Below, one piece after another: positions 24,674-32,874 of a stretch of DNA of 64,000 nucleotides (the first letter of the stretch is position 1; the number at the start of each line of letters is the position of its first letter). The position numbers were made by a program, and so were the translations under genes. The notes beneath the pieces were generated by a model, which worked only from the letters and a program-made list of their open reading frames with translations, did not search any database and was not told the DNA's origin. The stretch covers positions 372,001-436,000 of the forward strand of contig NZ_NWUS01000001.1 in NCBI RefSeq assembly GCF_014048475.1, given 5' to 3'. The DNA is from Bombella favorum (GTDB lineage: Bacteria; Pseudomonadota; Alphaproteobacteria; Acetobacterales; Acetobacteraceae).

Positions 24674-25642
24674 ATGACGACAGCCATTGACCTCTGCAAC
24701 AGGGCCATGATGCGTCTTGGAACACAGAGCAACATCACAGCGTTTGATGATGGCTCTGTGGAGGCCAGTGTCTGCGCTGCCTATTATGACGATGTACTAC
24801 TGAGCCTGCTGGCCCATCCGGCCAGCTTCGGCGGACCTTCCTACACATGGCAGTGGCCCCGCTGTGTGGGCACGGGCACGGCTGTCTCCAGTGATAGTCC
24901 GCTCTGGCGGTATGAAATCCTTCTTCCGGAAGACAGCGTGCGGGTTCTGAGGGTCGATGATGGGAAGACCGTCAAACCCGTGGACCAGCGCATGAAGATG
25001 TTCGACCAAAGGAATAGTTTTGGCGAGGGCATGGGCAAAGCTGGCGGGCCTGTTTTACGCCCTGTCATCCTAACGAACAGCCAGACCGTCAGTGTGACCT
25101 ATATCACCAAAAGCGTGGATATCGACTACTGGCCGCCTGCCTTCCGCCGTGCCTTCTGGCTCTGTCTGGCCTCATCAGTTGCTACCACACTCGGCATTGA
25201 CGGCAACACGATTGCAGCCGTGGAGCAGGAGGCCAGCCGTGAGGTAGAGCGGGCCTGTCTGGCTGACCAGCGTGTGGATGTTGTCAGCACTGAGACCATG
25301 CCTGACTGGCTGGGTGTGCGCTTCTCTGGCCTCGGCTATGGGCACCATATCCATCAGACAAGCAATACGCTGGATGCTGGTTATATAGCGGGTGGCAGCC
25401 AACCCCCCGCACCTGCTGCAGCTCCTTATGCGCCGCCCATGGGAAAAAATGGCGTCATCCCTACAGGGCTAGAGACCAGAGACATTGCAGAGGGAACTTA
25501 TAATTACATTCCGTCTGATGTTCCTGATGGCCGCATAGGGATTTTGACTATCGGCAGAAGCCCCGTTGGTTGGCGTAGGCCATATCACACAGTCACTATC
25601 AACCCTACTGCTAGCGATAAGACGGGAGAATATGACCGATGA
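24674..25642 (+). CDS. Phage tail tubular/adaptor-like protein
   Basis: 322 aa. The N-terminal two thirds (TAIDLCNRAMMRLGTQSNIT, then AAYYDDVLLSLLAHPASFG, and IDYWPPAFRRAFWLCLASSV) follow the pattern of gp11/tail-tube-A-like head-tail adaptors. The last 100 residues are Pro-rich, then a basic tail, and are atypical, perhaps added to dock the spike encoded downstream. The stop overlaps the next gene. Confidence 0.65.
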   Translation: MTTAIDLCNRAMMRLGTQSNITAFDDGSVEASVCAAYYDDVLLSLLAHPASFGGPSYTWQWPRCVGTGTAVSSDSPLWRYEILLPEDSVRVLRVDDGKTVKPVDQRMKMFDQRNSFGEGMGKAGGPVLRPVILTNSQTVSVTYITKSVDIDYWPPAFRRAFWLCLASSVATTLGIDGNTIAAVEQEASREVERACLADQRVDVVSTETMPDWLGVRFSGLGYGHHIHQTSNTLDAGYIAGGSQPPAPAAAPYAPPMGKNGVIPTGLETRDIAEGTYNYIPSDVPDGRIGILTIGRSPVGWRRPYHTVTINPTASDKTGEYDR

Positions 25643-26088
25643 AGGATATTAGTTCATATCGTGGCAGTGCATCATTCCCACCATGGCGTGATGATTATAT
25701 TCCAACGGCAGATGAGTGGCTAAATTGCTTCTCAAACAAAGCAGACTCATCAAGCATTGAAGATCTGAAAAAATCATTATTCCCAGATAAAAATGGAAGC
25801 AACGATAATAGTGAACAAAATAGTATTCTTAACAGCATTTTAAGCAGGGTAACTTCATTAGAAAATGAAGATAAATATTTATCTTCATTATGTTACCTAA
25901 TTAAAAGGCCATACCATTACATCACAGGAACATATGATGATGTTGATGAAACATTCTTTTCCCGTGAGCAGGCCAGTATCGCCGTGAAACTCTCCTCTCA
26001 ACTGGCATGGGCCGCCAACCAGCAGCAACAGGCACGGTTCACACAACGCCTGATTGTCGAAGCTAAGAAGGCAGGATTATACAAATGA
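25639..26088 (+). CDS. Unknown phage protein preceding the tailspike
   Basis: 149 aa, no recognised family. Residues 30-75 are Ser/Asn-rich, and the underlying DNA (25700-25900) is AT-richer than its neighbours, suggesting a recently acquired segment. The C-terminus (FFSREQASIAVKLSSQLAWA) is helical. Tight overlap with the adaptor and the spike suggests a tail-attachment role; inference only. Confidence 0.55.
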   Translation: MKDISSYRGSASFPPWRDDYIPTADEWLNCFSNKADSSSIEDLKKSLFPDKNGSNDNSEQNSILNSILSRVTSLENEDKYLSSLCYLIKRPYHYITGTYDDVDETFFSREQASIAVKLSSQLAWAANQQQQARFTQRLIVEAKKAGLYK

Positions 26089-27716
26089 GCGCTGTACTGA
26101 CATCATCTTCTGTCCTGACAGATATTGTCCAGACAGCACAGGGGCGATCTTTCTCTAAATATGCTCCGCTAGCGCATTTCTCTGCCGCCCCCTTCCGCAA
26201 CGAGATTTACAATAACCCCTATAGGGAAGGCTCTAATAAAAACGGCGTTGCTCTGTCGGCTAATGAATTCGCCATGATCAACGCTGGCCAGTATCGCCCA
26301 TGGATTAACGACCCGTGCCGGGCCATCTGGGACGCAGACAACAAACTCTGGCGGGCCTTCGTATTGACCAACAATAACCCAGAGGATGACCAGCAGACCT
26401 GGGTTGAAGTTGTGTCTCCCGATCTTGAGAACTGGGTGGCCAACCGTATCCCCTTCTATCTCGGCAGCCTTGATCAGCCTGTTCTTTGGGGCGGTTCATT
26501 CATCGTGGATGAGAAAAACACCTCTGGCTACGGGGCCGGGTCTGTTCATTATCTGGTCTCTATCCCCGGCGGAGGTGGCTATAGCCAGCAGAGTGTGGCC
26601 AGATTTATCGCCCCCAAACTGGGACTATCTCCTCTTTACGATGGGGTGGTTCTGGGCAACCCGGGGGTAGGCAACATCGTCCACGCTCCCGGCATGGATT
26701 TCCGTGATCCGCGCGTAGATTGGGATGATGCCGCCGGACACTGGCTAATGAAGATCACCGTGGGTTATGGCATTGCCTTCTATTCATCCCCCGATCTGAA
26801 AACATGGTCATTCCTGAGCATCATCGATCTATCTGCCTGGCAGCAGATCGAAACCCCCGATCTGGTCCCCATGACGGCACCAGACGGCTCCCGGAAATGG
26901 GTGCTGTTCTTCTCCCTGAAAACATGGGATGGCCAGCCATATTCCACCGTGGGTTATCTGGTCGGAAACTGGGACGGAACCACGTTCACGCCCGATTTCT
27001 CCACTCCCAAGCTCCTAAACTGGGGCAGCGATTATTATGCCCAGGCTATCTGGCAGCATGGCGGGACAACCTATTGCTGGGCATGGATGGGCAACTGGAA
27101 TTACAGCCAGATGCTCCCGACACAGGGATTTGCCGGGAACCAAAGTGTCGTCACAAAACTGGGACTAAGGAAAGATACTGATGGAAAGCTGGCTTTACAC
27201 ATCAGTCTGCTCGAAACTCAGCGACGGCACTATCCAGAGTTTACACAATACTGGCAGATCAACCTCTCCACATCTGGCACAAGCAGTTGGTCTCCAGATG
27301 TGGCTAATCCGGGCATTTCATGGCGGGCAGATTTTTCCCTATTGCGGCCCAGCCCGACAGCATGGGCTGATGTCACTTTTGAGTTTTGCTCAGACGGCAC
27401 AAACTACACCCGCCTGATCATCCAGCCCAGTGCAGGGACTATCACGCTCCAACGCTCCCAGTCTGGGGCCGGACCATTGCAGACAAACGCTCCAACAGCA
27501 CATGCGCTCTGGCAGAAAGACCGTGTTGCCCCTCTGCCTGCGCAGCTGGAATACAAGGTCACAGTCATCTTTGACGGCAGCGTAGTGGAAGTTCTCATCA
27601 ATGAGCGAACTTACCTTTCCAGCCTGATTTTCCCACCGGAAACAGCGTTCGGCATGAGCCTGTCTGCTTCTGGAACAGGTGGGGCAATCATCCGTTCATT
27701 CAAACTCTCTTGCTGA
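26085..27716 (+). CDS. GH32-family tailspike, candidate fructan (levan-type) depolymerase
   Basis: A 543-aa glycoside hydrolase family 32 protein in tailspike position. All three catalytic acidic positions are present: nucleophile Asp76 in PWINDPCRAIWD (the WxNDP motif), Asp208 in FRDPRV (RDP motif), and acid/base Glu256 in ETPDLVPM (the EC/P-type motif). Residues about 70-360 give the five-bladed propeller and 375-543 a beta-sandwich ending FGMSLSASGTGGAIIRSFKL. The first 65 residues are not GH32 and may attach to the tail. GH32 enzymes cleave beta-fructans such as levan, inulin or sucrose. Acetic acid bacteria often make levan, so a role in stripping levan during infection is plausible but inferred. 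Confidence 0.8.
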   Translation: MSAVLTSSSVLTDIVQTAQGRSFSKYAPLAHFSAAPFRNEIYNNPYREGSNKNGVALSANEFAMINAGQYRPWINDPCRAIWDADNKLWRAFVLTNNNPEDDQQTWVEVVSPDLENWVANRIPFYLGSLDQPVLWGGSFIVDEKNTSGYGAGSVHYLVSIPGGGGYSQQSVARFIAPKLGLSPLYDGVVLGNPGVGNIVHAPGMDFRDPRVDWDDAAGHWLMKITVGYGIAFYSSPDLKTWSFLSIIDLSAWQQIETPDLVPMTAPDGSRKWVLFFSLKTWDGQPYSTVGYLVGNWDGTTFTPDFSTPKLLNWGSDYYAQAIWQHGGTTYCWAWMGNWNYSQMLPTQGFAGNQSVVTKLGLRKDTDGKLALHISLLETQRRHYPEFTQYWQINLSTSGTSSWSPDVANPGISWRADFSLLRPSPTAWADVTFEFCSDGTNYTRLIIQPSAGTITLQRSQSGAGPLQTNAPTAHALWQKDRVAPLPAQLEYKVTVIFDGSVVEVLINERTYLSSLIFPPETAFGMSLSASGTGGAIIRSFKLSC

Positions 27717-27724
27717 GGTAACTT

Positions 27725-28351
27725 ATGGCTTTTCTTCAACAAACAGACCCTGTAGCGGGGCAGCCCGTCACTGTCACTCTTCCGTATCTGGATCAGAACG
27801 GAACATTGCAAATGGGGCAGATTAAGGTCGCACCGGGCAAAGATGCCGTGCTGCCAGATAATATCCTGACATCTGACGAAATACAGAATTACGTTCTGGG
27901 TAACCTCGGCAGTGGTGATACGGACCAGAAAGCCGTTGGTGTTCACTGGAATGGCTACGCCGACACGCCAATGATGGTTGTGGGCAGCCTACCGGACCAG
28001 AAATATTCCTCACTCTTGGGAACAAACCAGAATGGCCTGTACCTGACAAATTTCGGGAACATTATTCCCGAGATGCCTGCACAAAGCCGCATGATGTTGC
28101 AGACATTCACAGCCACGGGTGTTCAGGACGGTAATACAATCACGTTCCCACAGGCGTTCACTAGCGATGATGTCAAGGTGTTCATCACACCGAAAACACC
28201 GTCTGCAACGGGGTCCTGGTCTCCACCTATATGTGGCTGCAACAACATCAATCGCTATGGTTTTGGTCTGACACGCTTCTTTACAGATGGCACACCGAAA
28301 ACATCGGTTGGTGACATTTCAATTCTAGCAATCGGGAAAATCGGCGCATGA
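27725..28351 (+). CDS. Phage tail fibre-like protein
   Basis: 208 aa. N-terminus MAFLQQTDPVAGQPVTVTLP; the C-terminal part NTITFPQAFTSDDVKVFITP then NRYGFGLTRFF and the final SILAIGKIGA follow the compact C-terminal head domain seen in many phage fibres. Between the GH32 spike and a tail-assembly-like gene. Ligand unknown. Confidence 0.65.
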   Translation: MAFLQQTDPVAGQPVTVTLPYLDQNGTLQMGQIKVAPGKDAVLPDNILTSDEIQNYVLGNLGSGDTDQKAVGVHWNGYADTPMMVVGSLPDQKYSSLLGTNQNGLYLTNFGNIIPEMPAQSRMMLQTFTATGVQDGNTITFPQAFTSDDVKVFITPKTPSATGSWSPPICGCNNINRYGFGLTRFFTDGTPKTSVGDISILAIGKIGA

Positions 28352-28782
28352 GCAACAAGTATTATGCTATCGTTAAAGCAGGTTCAGACCTGACAAAGCC
28401 CTGCCTGGTCGTTGGGTGGGTTGCCCAGCCTATTCTACAGGATGGCACGAGCACTCCTTACCAGGCAGCCCCCGGTTTTGAGGAGGTTCCCCTTGAAATT
28501 AGTGATGAAGACTGGGCAGAACGGATGGCTAGCCCGCAGAACCCCACGCAGCTAAATCAGGGCAAGCTGGAGCCATATGTTGCCCCTGTTCCGAGCCTAA
28601 AAGAACAGGCCACCAATGCCCTCCAGCAGGCGCGGCTAGACGTCTACAACAACTACGGAATACTCGGCGAACCGACACCAGCGGCGTGGGTCACCTATCT
28701 CCGTGCGCTAATGACGATCTCAAACGGCACAGACACCACCAGCACGTCCCTGCCAGAAGAGCCCAGCGGGTCTGAGACCTGA
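28348..28782 (+). CDS. Phage tail assembly chaperone-like protein
   Basis: 144 aa. Starts MSNKYYAIVKAGSDLTKPCL, with a later helical LKEQATNALQQARLDVYNNY and a YLRALMTISNGTD segment. This matches the general plan of fibre-assembly proteins that follow fibre genes. It overlaps the fibre gene by 4 bp and is followed by a terminator. Family not named with certainty. Confidence 0.55.
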   Translation: MSNKYYAIVKAGSDLTKPCLVVGWVAQPILQDGTSTPYQAAPGFEEVPLEISDEDWAERMASPQNPTQLNQGKLEPYVAPVPSLKEQATNALQQARLDVYNNYGILGEPTPAAWVTYLRALMTISNGTDTTSTSLPEEPSGSET

Positions 28783-28810
28783 TACCGCCTGCCAAACGAG
28801 ACAATGAACA

Positions 28811-28833
28811 GCCGCCCATGAGGCGGTTTTTTT
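28811..28833 (+). terminator. Rho-independent terminator between structural and lysis modules
   Basis: CCGCC, loop CATGA, GGCGG followed by seven T. It is a clean intrinsic terminator just after the tail-assembly gene, so the lysis cassette may be read through or have its own promoter. Confidence 0.8.
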
Positions 28834-28849
28834 ATACCCAGAGGATACA

Positions 28850-29188
28850 ATGACTGAGATCACCCGTGAGGAGTTCGAGCTGTTAAGGAGTGGCCATGCG
28901 CAACTTACCGAACAGCATAACCAGACCCGTGAAAGGGTAGCCGCTGGCGAAGCGATGCAGGCCCGTCACGACGATGACCTTGCAAAATTGAGCAACAAAA
29001 TCGACAGTCTCGCTGAAAAAATGACGGGGTGTATTTCCGCACTGAGCAATCAGCTGCGCGAAAGCAATTCATTACGATCCAGAATTGTGACAGCTGCCAT
29101 ATCAGGTGGCGCAGCTGTCGGTGGTGGCGTTGCGGTGGGGCTGTATCAGCTGATCCACACTCTCTATCCCCATTTTTTCGGAGGCTGA
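28850..29188 (+). CDS. Coiled-coil plus single-helix membrane protein, holin-like
   Basis: 112 aa. Residues 1-75 are charged and helical (EEFELLRSGHAQLTEQHNQT, then LAKLSNKIDSLAEKM). Residues 80-105 form one membrane helix (VTAAISGGAAVGGGVAVGLY). This layout resembles XhlA-type holin helpers. First gene of the lysis cassette, one base before the lysozyme-like gene. Confidence 0.5.
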   Translation: MTEITREEFELLRSGHAQLTEQHNQTRERVAAGEAMQARHDDDLAKLSNKIDSLAEKMTGCISALSNQLRESNSLRSRIVTAAISGGAAVGGGVAVGLYQLIHTLYPHFFGG

Positions 29189-29189
29189 C

Positions 29190-29597
29190 ATGACACCTCG
29201 TGGCATCCGTAACAACAATCCGGGCAATCTCAATTTCGCTCATCAGGCCGGGGCCGTTCTGGAACCCGGACCCAATGCCAGATTTGCCCGCTTCCCCACC
29301 GCCGAGGCGGGACTTGAGGCCCTTCGTGACCAGCTCATACGCTATATCGTGCGGGACAAGCTCAATACCGTAAATGCCATTATTGCGAAATGGGCCCCTC
29401 CCAACGAAAACAACACATCTGCCTACGCACAGTTTGTCGCTCGTAAAATTGGTGTGGAGGCCTCTGCCAATCTAGGGCCTGTTACCCCAACCCTAATAGG
29501 GGAAATGATGACGGCCATCATTGAATATGAGAATGGCCAGAACCCTTATGGGGACCTAGTCGCACAGGTGGCCGGTGTGCAGGAGGCCGCAGCATGA
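29190..29597 (+). CDS. Phage lysozyme-like protein (RGIRNNNPGNL family)
   Basis: 135 aa. Begins MTPRGIRNNNPGNLNF, the signature of a small muramidase-like family found as virion-associated or endolysin proteins. FARFPTAEAGLEALRDQLIR and IIAKWAPPNENNTSAYAQFV complete the fold pattern. Placed between two small membrane proteins, so it is the likely endolysin of this prophage. Confidence 0.7.
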   Translation: MTPRGIRNNNPGNLNFAHQAGAVLEPGPNARFARFPTAEAGLEALRDQLIRYIVRDKLNTVNAIIAKWAPPNENNTSAYAQFVARKIGVEASANLGPVTPTLIGEMMTAIIEYENGQNPYGDLVAQVAGVQEAAA

Positions 29598-29845
29598 AGC
29601 CCCTGCACTGGCTGCGCCAGCCGACAACCCTTCAGGGCCTGTCCCTCATCATTGCCGGTCTGGCCGGAGCAAGAACAGGAGCACTGAGCAGCGGCCTGGC
29701 CACAACCCTCATCGGGGCTGCCATCCCGCTGCTGCTGCCAGACAACAGCACGGCACGGGCCATCGCCTCCGCTGCCATCCCTCCGGTTGTCGAAGTTCTG
29801 GAAAAGAACGCCATAGCCGGGAAGGAACCCCGCAGGCCGGGTTGA
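29594..29845 (+). CDS. Small hydrophobic protein, possible holin
   Basis: 83 aa with two hydrophobic segments (GLSLIIAGLAGARTGALSSG and TLIGAAIPLLLP, then ASAAIPPVVEVLE). It overlaps the lysozyme-like gene by 4 bp. Size and position fit a holin. Confidence 0.5.
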   Translation: MKPLHWLRQPTTLQGLSLIIAGLAGARTGALSSGLATTLIGAAIPLLLPDNSTARAIASAAIPPVVEVLEKNAIAGKEPRRPG

Positions 29846-29887
29846 CTGAACCCGGCTCTTTCATCCCTCCTAGAAAAGGAAATCACC

Positions 29888-30196
29888 ATGTCTGACACCA
29901 ATACTGCCTCTTCCGTCATTGACGGTCTGTTCTCCCTCATCGAGAGCGCAATGGGCGACAGCGAGAGCGTGAAAACCAAAACACGCCTGCATCTGGCGTC
30001 CACTATCCTCGGCGGCATCTCCGATGAAGCGGCCTCTCTTCTGGCTGATCGCTTTGATACCTCGGCCCTCTTTGCTGGCATTAGCCGTGTTGAGAGTGGG
30101 CTATCCGAAGTGGAAGGGGGCATCCATGATGTGCTGGCCGCCATGAAAGAGAAGAAGCCTGCGCCGAATGCGGCACAGGTCAGTTCCGCAGCATGA
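29888..30196 (+). CDS. Unknown lysis-module protein
   Basis: 102 aa, soluble and helical (SSVIDGLFSLIESAMGD; LFAGISRVESGLSEVEGG). A strong AGGA site precedes the ATG. No family recognised. It overlaps the Rz-like gene by 4 bp. Confidence 0.5.
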   Translation: MSDTNTASSVIDGLFSLIESAMGDSESVKTKTRLHLASTILGGISDEAASLLADRFDTSALFAGISRVESGLSEVEGGIHDVLAAMKEKKPAPNAAQVSSAA

Positions 30197-30429
30197 TGTA
30201 TGTTTATGCTGGTTTGGGGGTGGCGACAATCGCCGCCCTCACCCTATTCGGCTGGGTGCTGTACCGGGCCGGACGAAACGCCGCCCGTGTTCTATCTGAA
30301 CAGCAGAACGTAACTGAGGCCAATGCCCAGAACGCCACCATGGCCCGCATGAATCGGGCAGCCTCTACAGCTCCCCAGACAGATGATGAAGTGCTGGCGA
30401 AGCTGCGAGATGGAAAGGAGGGCCAGTGA
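30193..30429 (+). CDS. Inner-membrane spanin, Rz-like
   Basis: 78 aa: an N-terminal membrane anchor (YAGLGVATIAALTLFGWVLY) and a helical periplasmic region (QNVTEANAQNATMARMNRAA). Followed with overlap by a small lipoprotein, the classic two-gene spanin order that fuses inner and outer membranes in lysis. Confidence 0.75.
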   Translation: MMYVYAGLGVATIAALTLFGWVLYRAGRNAARVLSEQQNVTEANAQNATMARMNRAASTAPQTDDEVLAKLRDGKEGQ

Positions 30430-30686
30430 TACAGAAGGAAAGCCCGCTCTGGTTATACGTCCCCTGCGCTCTGGTTCTGGCCTGTGGCATCGCCCTACTA
30501 GGTGGGTGCAGTGAGGTCCGCATCCGCCAGCAATGCCTCAACCTGCGGACGCCTACAGTAGAGCAGCAACAGGGTGCCTATGCAGAGATGGTGGCTCACC
30601 CAGAACTGAAGAACGTCCGTATTCAGGCGGCTGATCTGGACTATGCCCTGCGGGAAAATGCGGCCTGCTGGGGGAAGAAGCCCTGA
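30426..30686 (+). CDS. Outer-membrane spanin lipoprotein, Rz1-like
   Basis: 86 aa with a signal sequence ending in a lipobox, IALLGGC (Cys near residue 28). The mature part is short and polar (SEVRIRQQCLNLRTPTVEQQ). The start overlaps the Rz-like stop by 4 bp. Last recognisable prophage gene. Confidence 0.75.
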   Translation: MIQKESPLWLYVPCALVLACGIALLGGCSEVRIRQQCLNLRTPTVEQQQGAYAEMVAHPELKNVRIQAADLDYALRENAACWGKKP

Positions 30687-30815
30687 AAACGCTGTGTCAG
30701 TTTTGTGTCAATTTCTATGACGACTCGCACGTTTCTACGATCATTCATGAACGATGGCGGATGGCGAGGCAGCCGCTAAAGACAGTCAAAAACGGCAGTT
30801 TTCTAGGGAAATCCA

Positions 30816-30890
30816 TGGTGGATGCGACAGGGATTGAACCTGTGACCCCTGCCGTGTGAAGGCAGTGCTCTACCGCTGAGCTACGCATCC
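30816..30890 (-). tRNA. tRNA-Val(CAC)
   Basis: The minus strand gives acceptor GGATGCG/CGCATCC, D-arm AGCTCAGCGGTAGAGC, anticodon stem CTGCC/GGCAG with loop TTCACAC (anticodon CAC), T-arm with GGTTCAATCCC, and discriminator A plus encoded CCA. The 3' end faces the prophage, so it is the probable integration target. Confidence 0.97.
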
Positions 30891-30980
30891 ATCTCTTTGG
30901 ATGGCCGTCTTATACCCCTACCCTTTACCTCTGGCAAGAGGAGATACAGGATAACATACAGATTATTTTAACATTATCCT

Positions 30981-32870
30981 TCAAAAACCAAACATATGGT
31001 CCAGAGAAAAGCCCCCTGCTCCATTCTCCAGCCCATGATAACCAAAGAGACGACAGGTCAAATCCCGTATCAGAACGTAACCACCCTCTCCGGCCTGATG
31101 TAACAATTCCGAATCAAACAGATCATCAGGCTTCACCAGATAAGAGCCGGAAGGCTGAATGATAATGGTCTTCTGTGCCAACTCATGACCATCGACACCA
31201 TAAAGGTACAAACATGTCTGTGACGGTTGACGCCCCTCACGTAAAGACGTGGGATAAATCAAATAACAGAAACTCCGCAGCATCTCACCATCAAGCCGCT
31301 GACCCAGCTTCAGAAACAGCCTGGTCGTCAAACCGGGTGGTGGCCCAGCGTAAGATTGCGGCTCATTTCGCCATGTCATCATGGTGTTGAAAATATGCCC
31401 GCCAAAACTTGTCTCTGCGGCATGATCTGTCTGGATATGCCGGTACCGCATCAAGGCATGGGGCCAACCATCTCCATCTCCACCATCTCGAAAATCATAC
31501 ACTAGTTCCGCATGCCCCGGTTGATCCAGCAATTCATGTAATGCAATGGCCTCCCGATGATTACGCGGCAGATTCCCTAGAAAATGACTACCGCACCCCC
31601 GTCCTGATTCATCAAACAGATCAAGCCTCATCGGCATACTCGTAAGTGCCTCAGACATAGGATTAGGTTGTACAAAACTAGTGTAGGATGCCGGATCAGG
31701 TACCGGGAAAGGCAGTACAAAACCACGCCCTAGCAACGGCGACATGCTACGAATAGCCGGGTCAGGCAGTAGATTGGCACGTTCTACATTCATATGTGCA
31801 ATGCGGGTCCGCCCCCTCTGCACAACCTCATAACGTGGCCGCACCAGATGCTGCCCTGAACGAAGCTCCAGCTGCGCCGGCCACTGTAGGGTCGGAAATA
31901 ACGCTCCAACATCAATCGCAACGGTCTCATACGGTCCGACAACCCGTTCCACCGCCCGATGATGGTCTTCCCCCATTGGGTTCAGCGTGATTGCCCCATC
32001 AGGAATGGCCGTACCGTGGCTATTCTGCACCCAGAGAAGCACCGTCTCCCCCTTATCTGGTGCAGGCAATGTCGCAAACCGCATGGAAGGCCACGCATTA
32101 GCATCATGCGTAACAGAGAGGCTGGGGTCTCCATTCCGGCCAAAACTGTCCAGAGCATATTTTACGACATCATGCCCCTTCGCCCCGATCACATGGATGA
32201 AAAGCTGTCCCGTAAAGTGCGGCAGACCGAAATCTTCCTTCACCTTACGGCTATCAATGATCACACCCCCATTGGGGTCTTCCACCTCCTGATACCATTC
32301 CGCCATGATGTGACCAGAGCCATCAAACAATCGAAGCCAATAGCGAATCTCTGTTGCGCCATAACTCGACCAATAATTCGCCGTAACCAATCTTGTGCTG
32401 AAATGCTCCGTCTCCCGGAAGAACGCAAAATTAATCGCAAAATTGCATTTATCCAGATAAGGCCGCCGATATGGCAAAAAATCATCTGGCAGCTTTGCTT
32501 CGCCCAGCGTGTGAAGAAGCTTCTCCCCCAGAACACCCTCAAGACGGGTTCTCATTCTGGCATCATCAAATGAAAGAGCCAGTACGGCATCCGCCTTGAT
32601 CTCGGCTAGATGCACGATGGCTCTTTTCTGACCACCCAATCCATCGGGCTGCCCGACCTGCTCGCTATCATGAGTCAGAATAACTGACGGCTGGATGGCT
32701 GGATATAATCCTTGGACCGTTGGCAGATAATCATCCGGGTCATAAACAGCAAGCGTCTTACCCGTAAGCCTCTGCTCAAGTGCCTTCATCGCATCAACAA
32801 CCAGAGGATGGGACAGGGCCTTGTAAAGGACATTCCCCCCCTGCGGGCCAAATGTTTTTATATTCAGCAT
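30981..32870 (-). CDS. Conserved protein of unknown function
   Basis: A 629-aa soluble protein without a signal or recognised domain. Blocks such as KTLAVYDPDDYLPTVQGLYP, LDKCNFAINFAFFRETEHFS and TRLFLKLGQRLDGEMLRSFC suggest a beta-rich, possibly carbohydrate-related fold. I start at the ATG at 32870, which follows AAGGATAACCTT and lies 4 bp after the stop of the ELM1-like gene. The earlier ATGs run back into that gene. The tight pairing implies shared function, perhaps in envelope glycan handling; unproven. Confidence 0.6.
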   Translation of the reverse strand: MLNIKTFGPQGGNVLYKALSHPLVVDAMKALEQRLTGKTLAVYDPDDYLPTVQGLYPAIQPSVILTHDSEQVGQPDGLGGQKRAIVHLAEIKADAVLALSFDDARMRTRLEGVLGEKLLHTLGEAKLPDDFLPYRRPYLDKCNFAINFAFFRETEHFSTRLVTANYWSSYGATEIRYWLRLFDGSGHIMAEWYQEVEDPNGGVIIDSRKVKEDFGLPHFTGQLFIHVIGAKGHDVVKYALDSFGRNGDPSLSVTHDANAWPSMRFATLPAPDKGETVLLWVQNSHGTAIPDGAITLNPMGEDHHRAVERVVGPYETVAIDVGALFPTLQWPAQLELRSGQHLVRPRYEVVQRGRTRIAHMNVERANLLPDPAIRSMSPLLGRGFVLPFPVPDPASYTSFVQPNPMSEALTSMPMRLDLFDESGRGCGSHFLGNLPRNHREAIALHELLDQPGHAELVYDFRDGGDGDGWPHALMRYRHIQTDHAAETSFGGHIFNTMMTWRNEPQSYAGPPPGLTTRLFLKLGQRLDGEMLRSFCYLIYPTSLREGRQPSQTCLYLYGVDGHELAQKTIIIQPSGSYLVKPDDLFDSELLHQAGEGGYVLIRDLTCRLFGYHGLENGAGGFSLDHMFGF

Positions 32871-32874
32871 AAGG

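Larger units (their letters stand above)
12210..30686. mobile_element. Defective podovirus-like prophage
   Basis: Eighteen kilobases of almost uniformly plus-strand, overlapping phage genes: internal virion proteins, scaffold, major capsid protein, Bbp16-like cement protein, tail adaptor, GH32 tailspike, fibre proteins, and a lysis cassette with Rz/Rz1. The right end stops 130 bp from the 3' end of tRNA-Val(CAC), a typical integration site. No integrase, repressor, replication gene, terminase or portal is visible, and the first gene looks 5'-truncated, so the left arm seems deleted. A low-GC minus-strand cargo interrupts the element at 13682-16553. The exact left edge is uncertain. Confidence 0.8.

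Noticed and set aside
12210-30686. Tailocin or gene transfer agent instead of a defective prophage
   Set aside because: Capsid, scaffold and cement genes are present, which tailocins lack, and the short-tail podoviral set with ejection proteins does not match the known alphaproteobacterial transfer agent layout.
7945-30890. The two tRNA-Val genes as attL/attR of a single 23-kb element
   Set aside because: They are complete tRNAs with different anticodons and acceptor stems, and host-like genes (amidohydrolase, VOC protein) lie between them. A single element bounded by both is unlikely.
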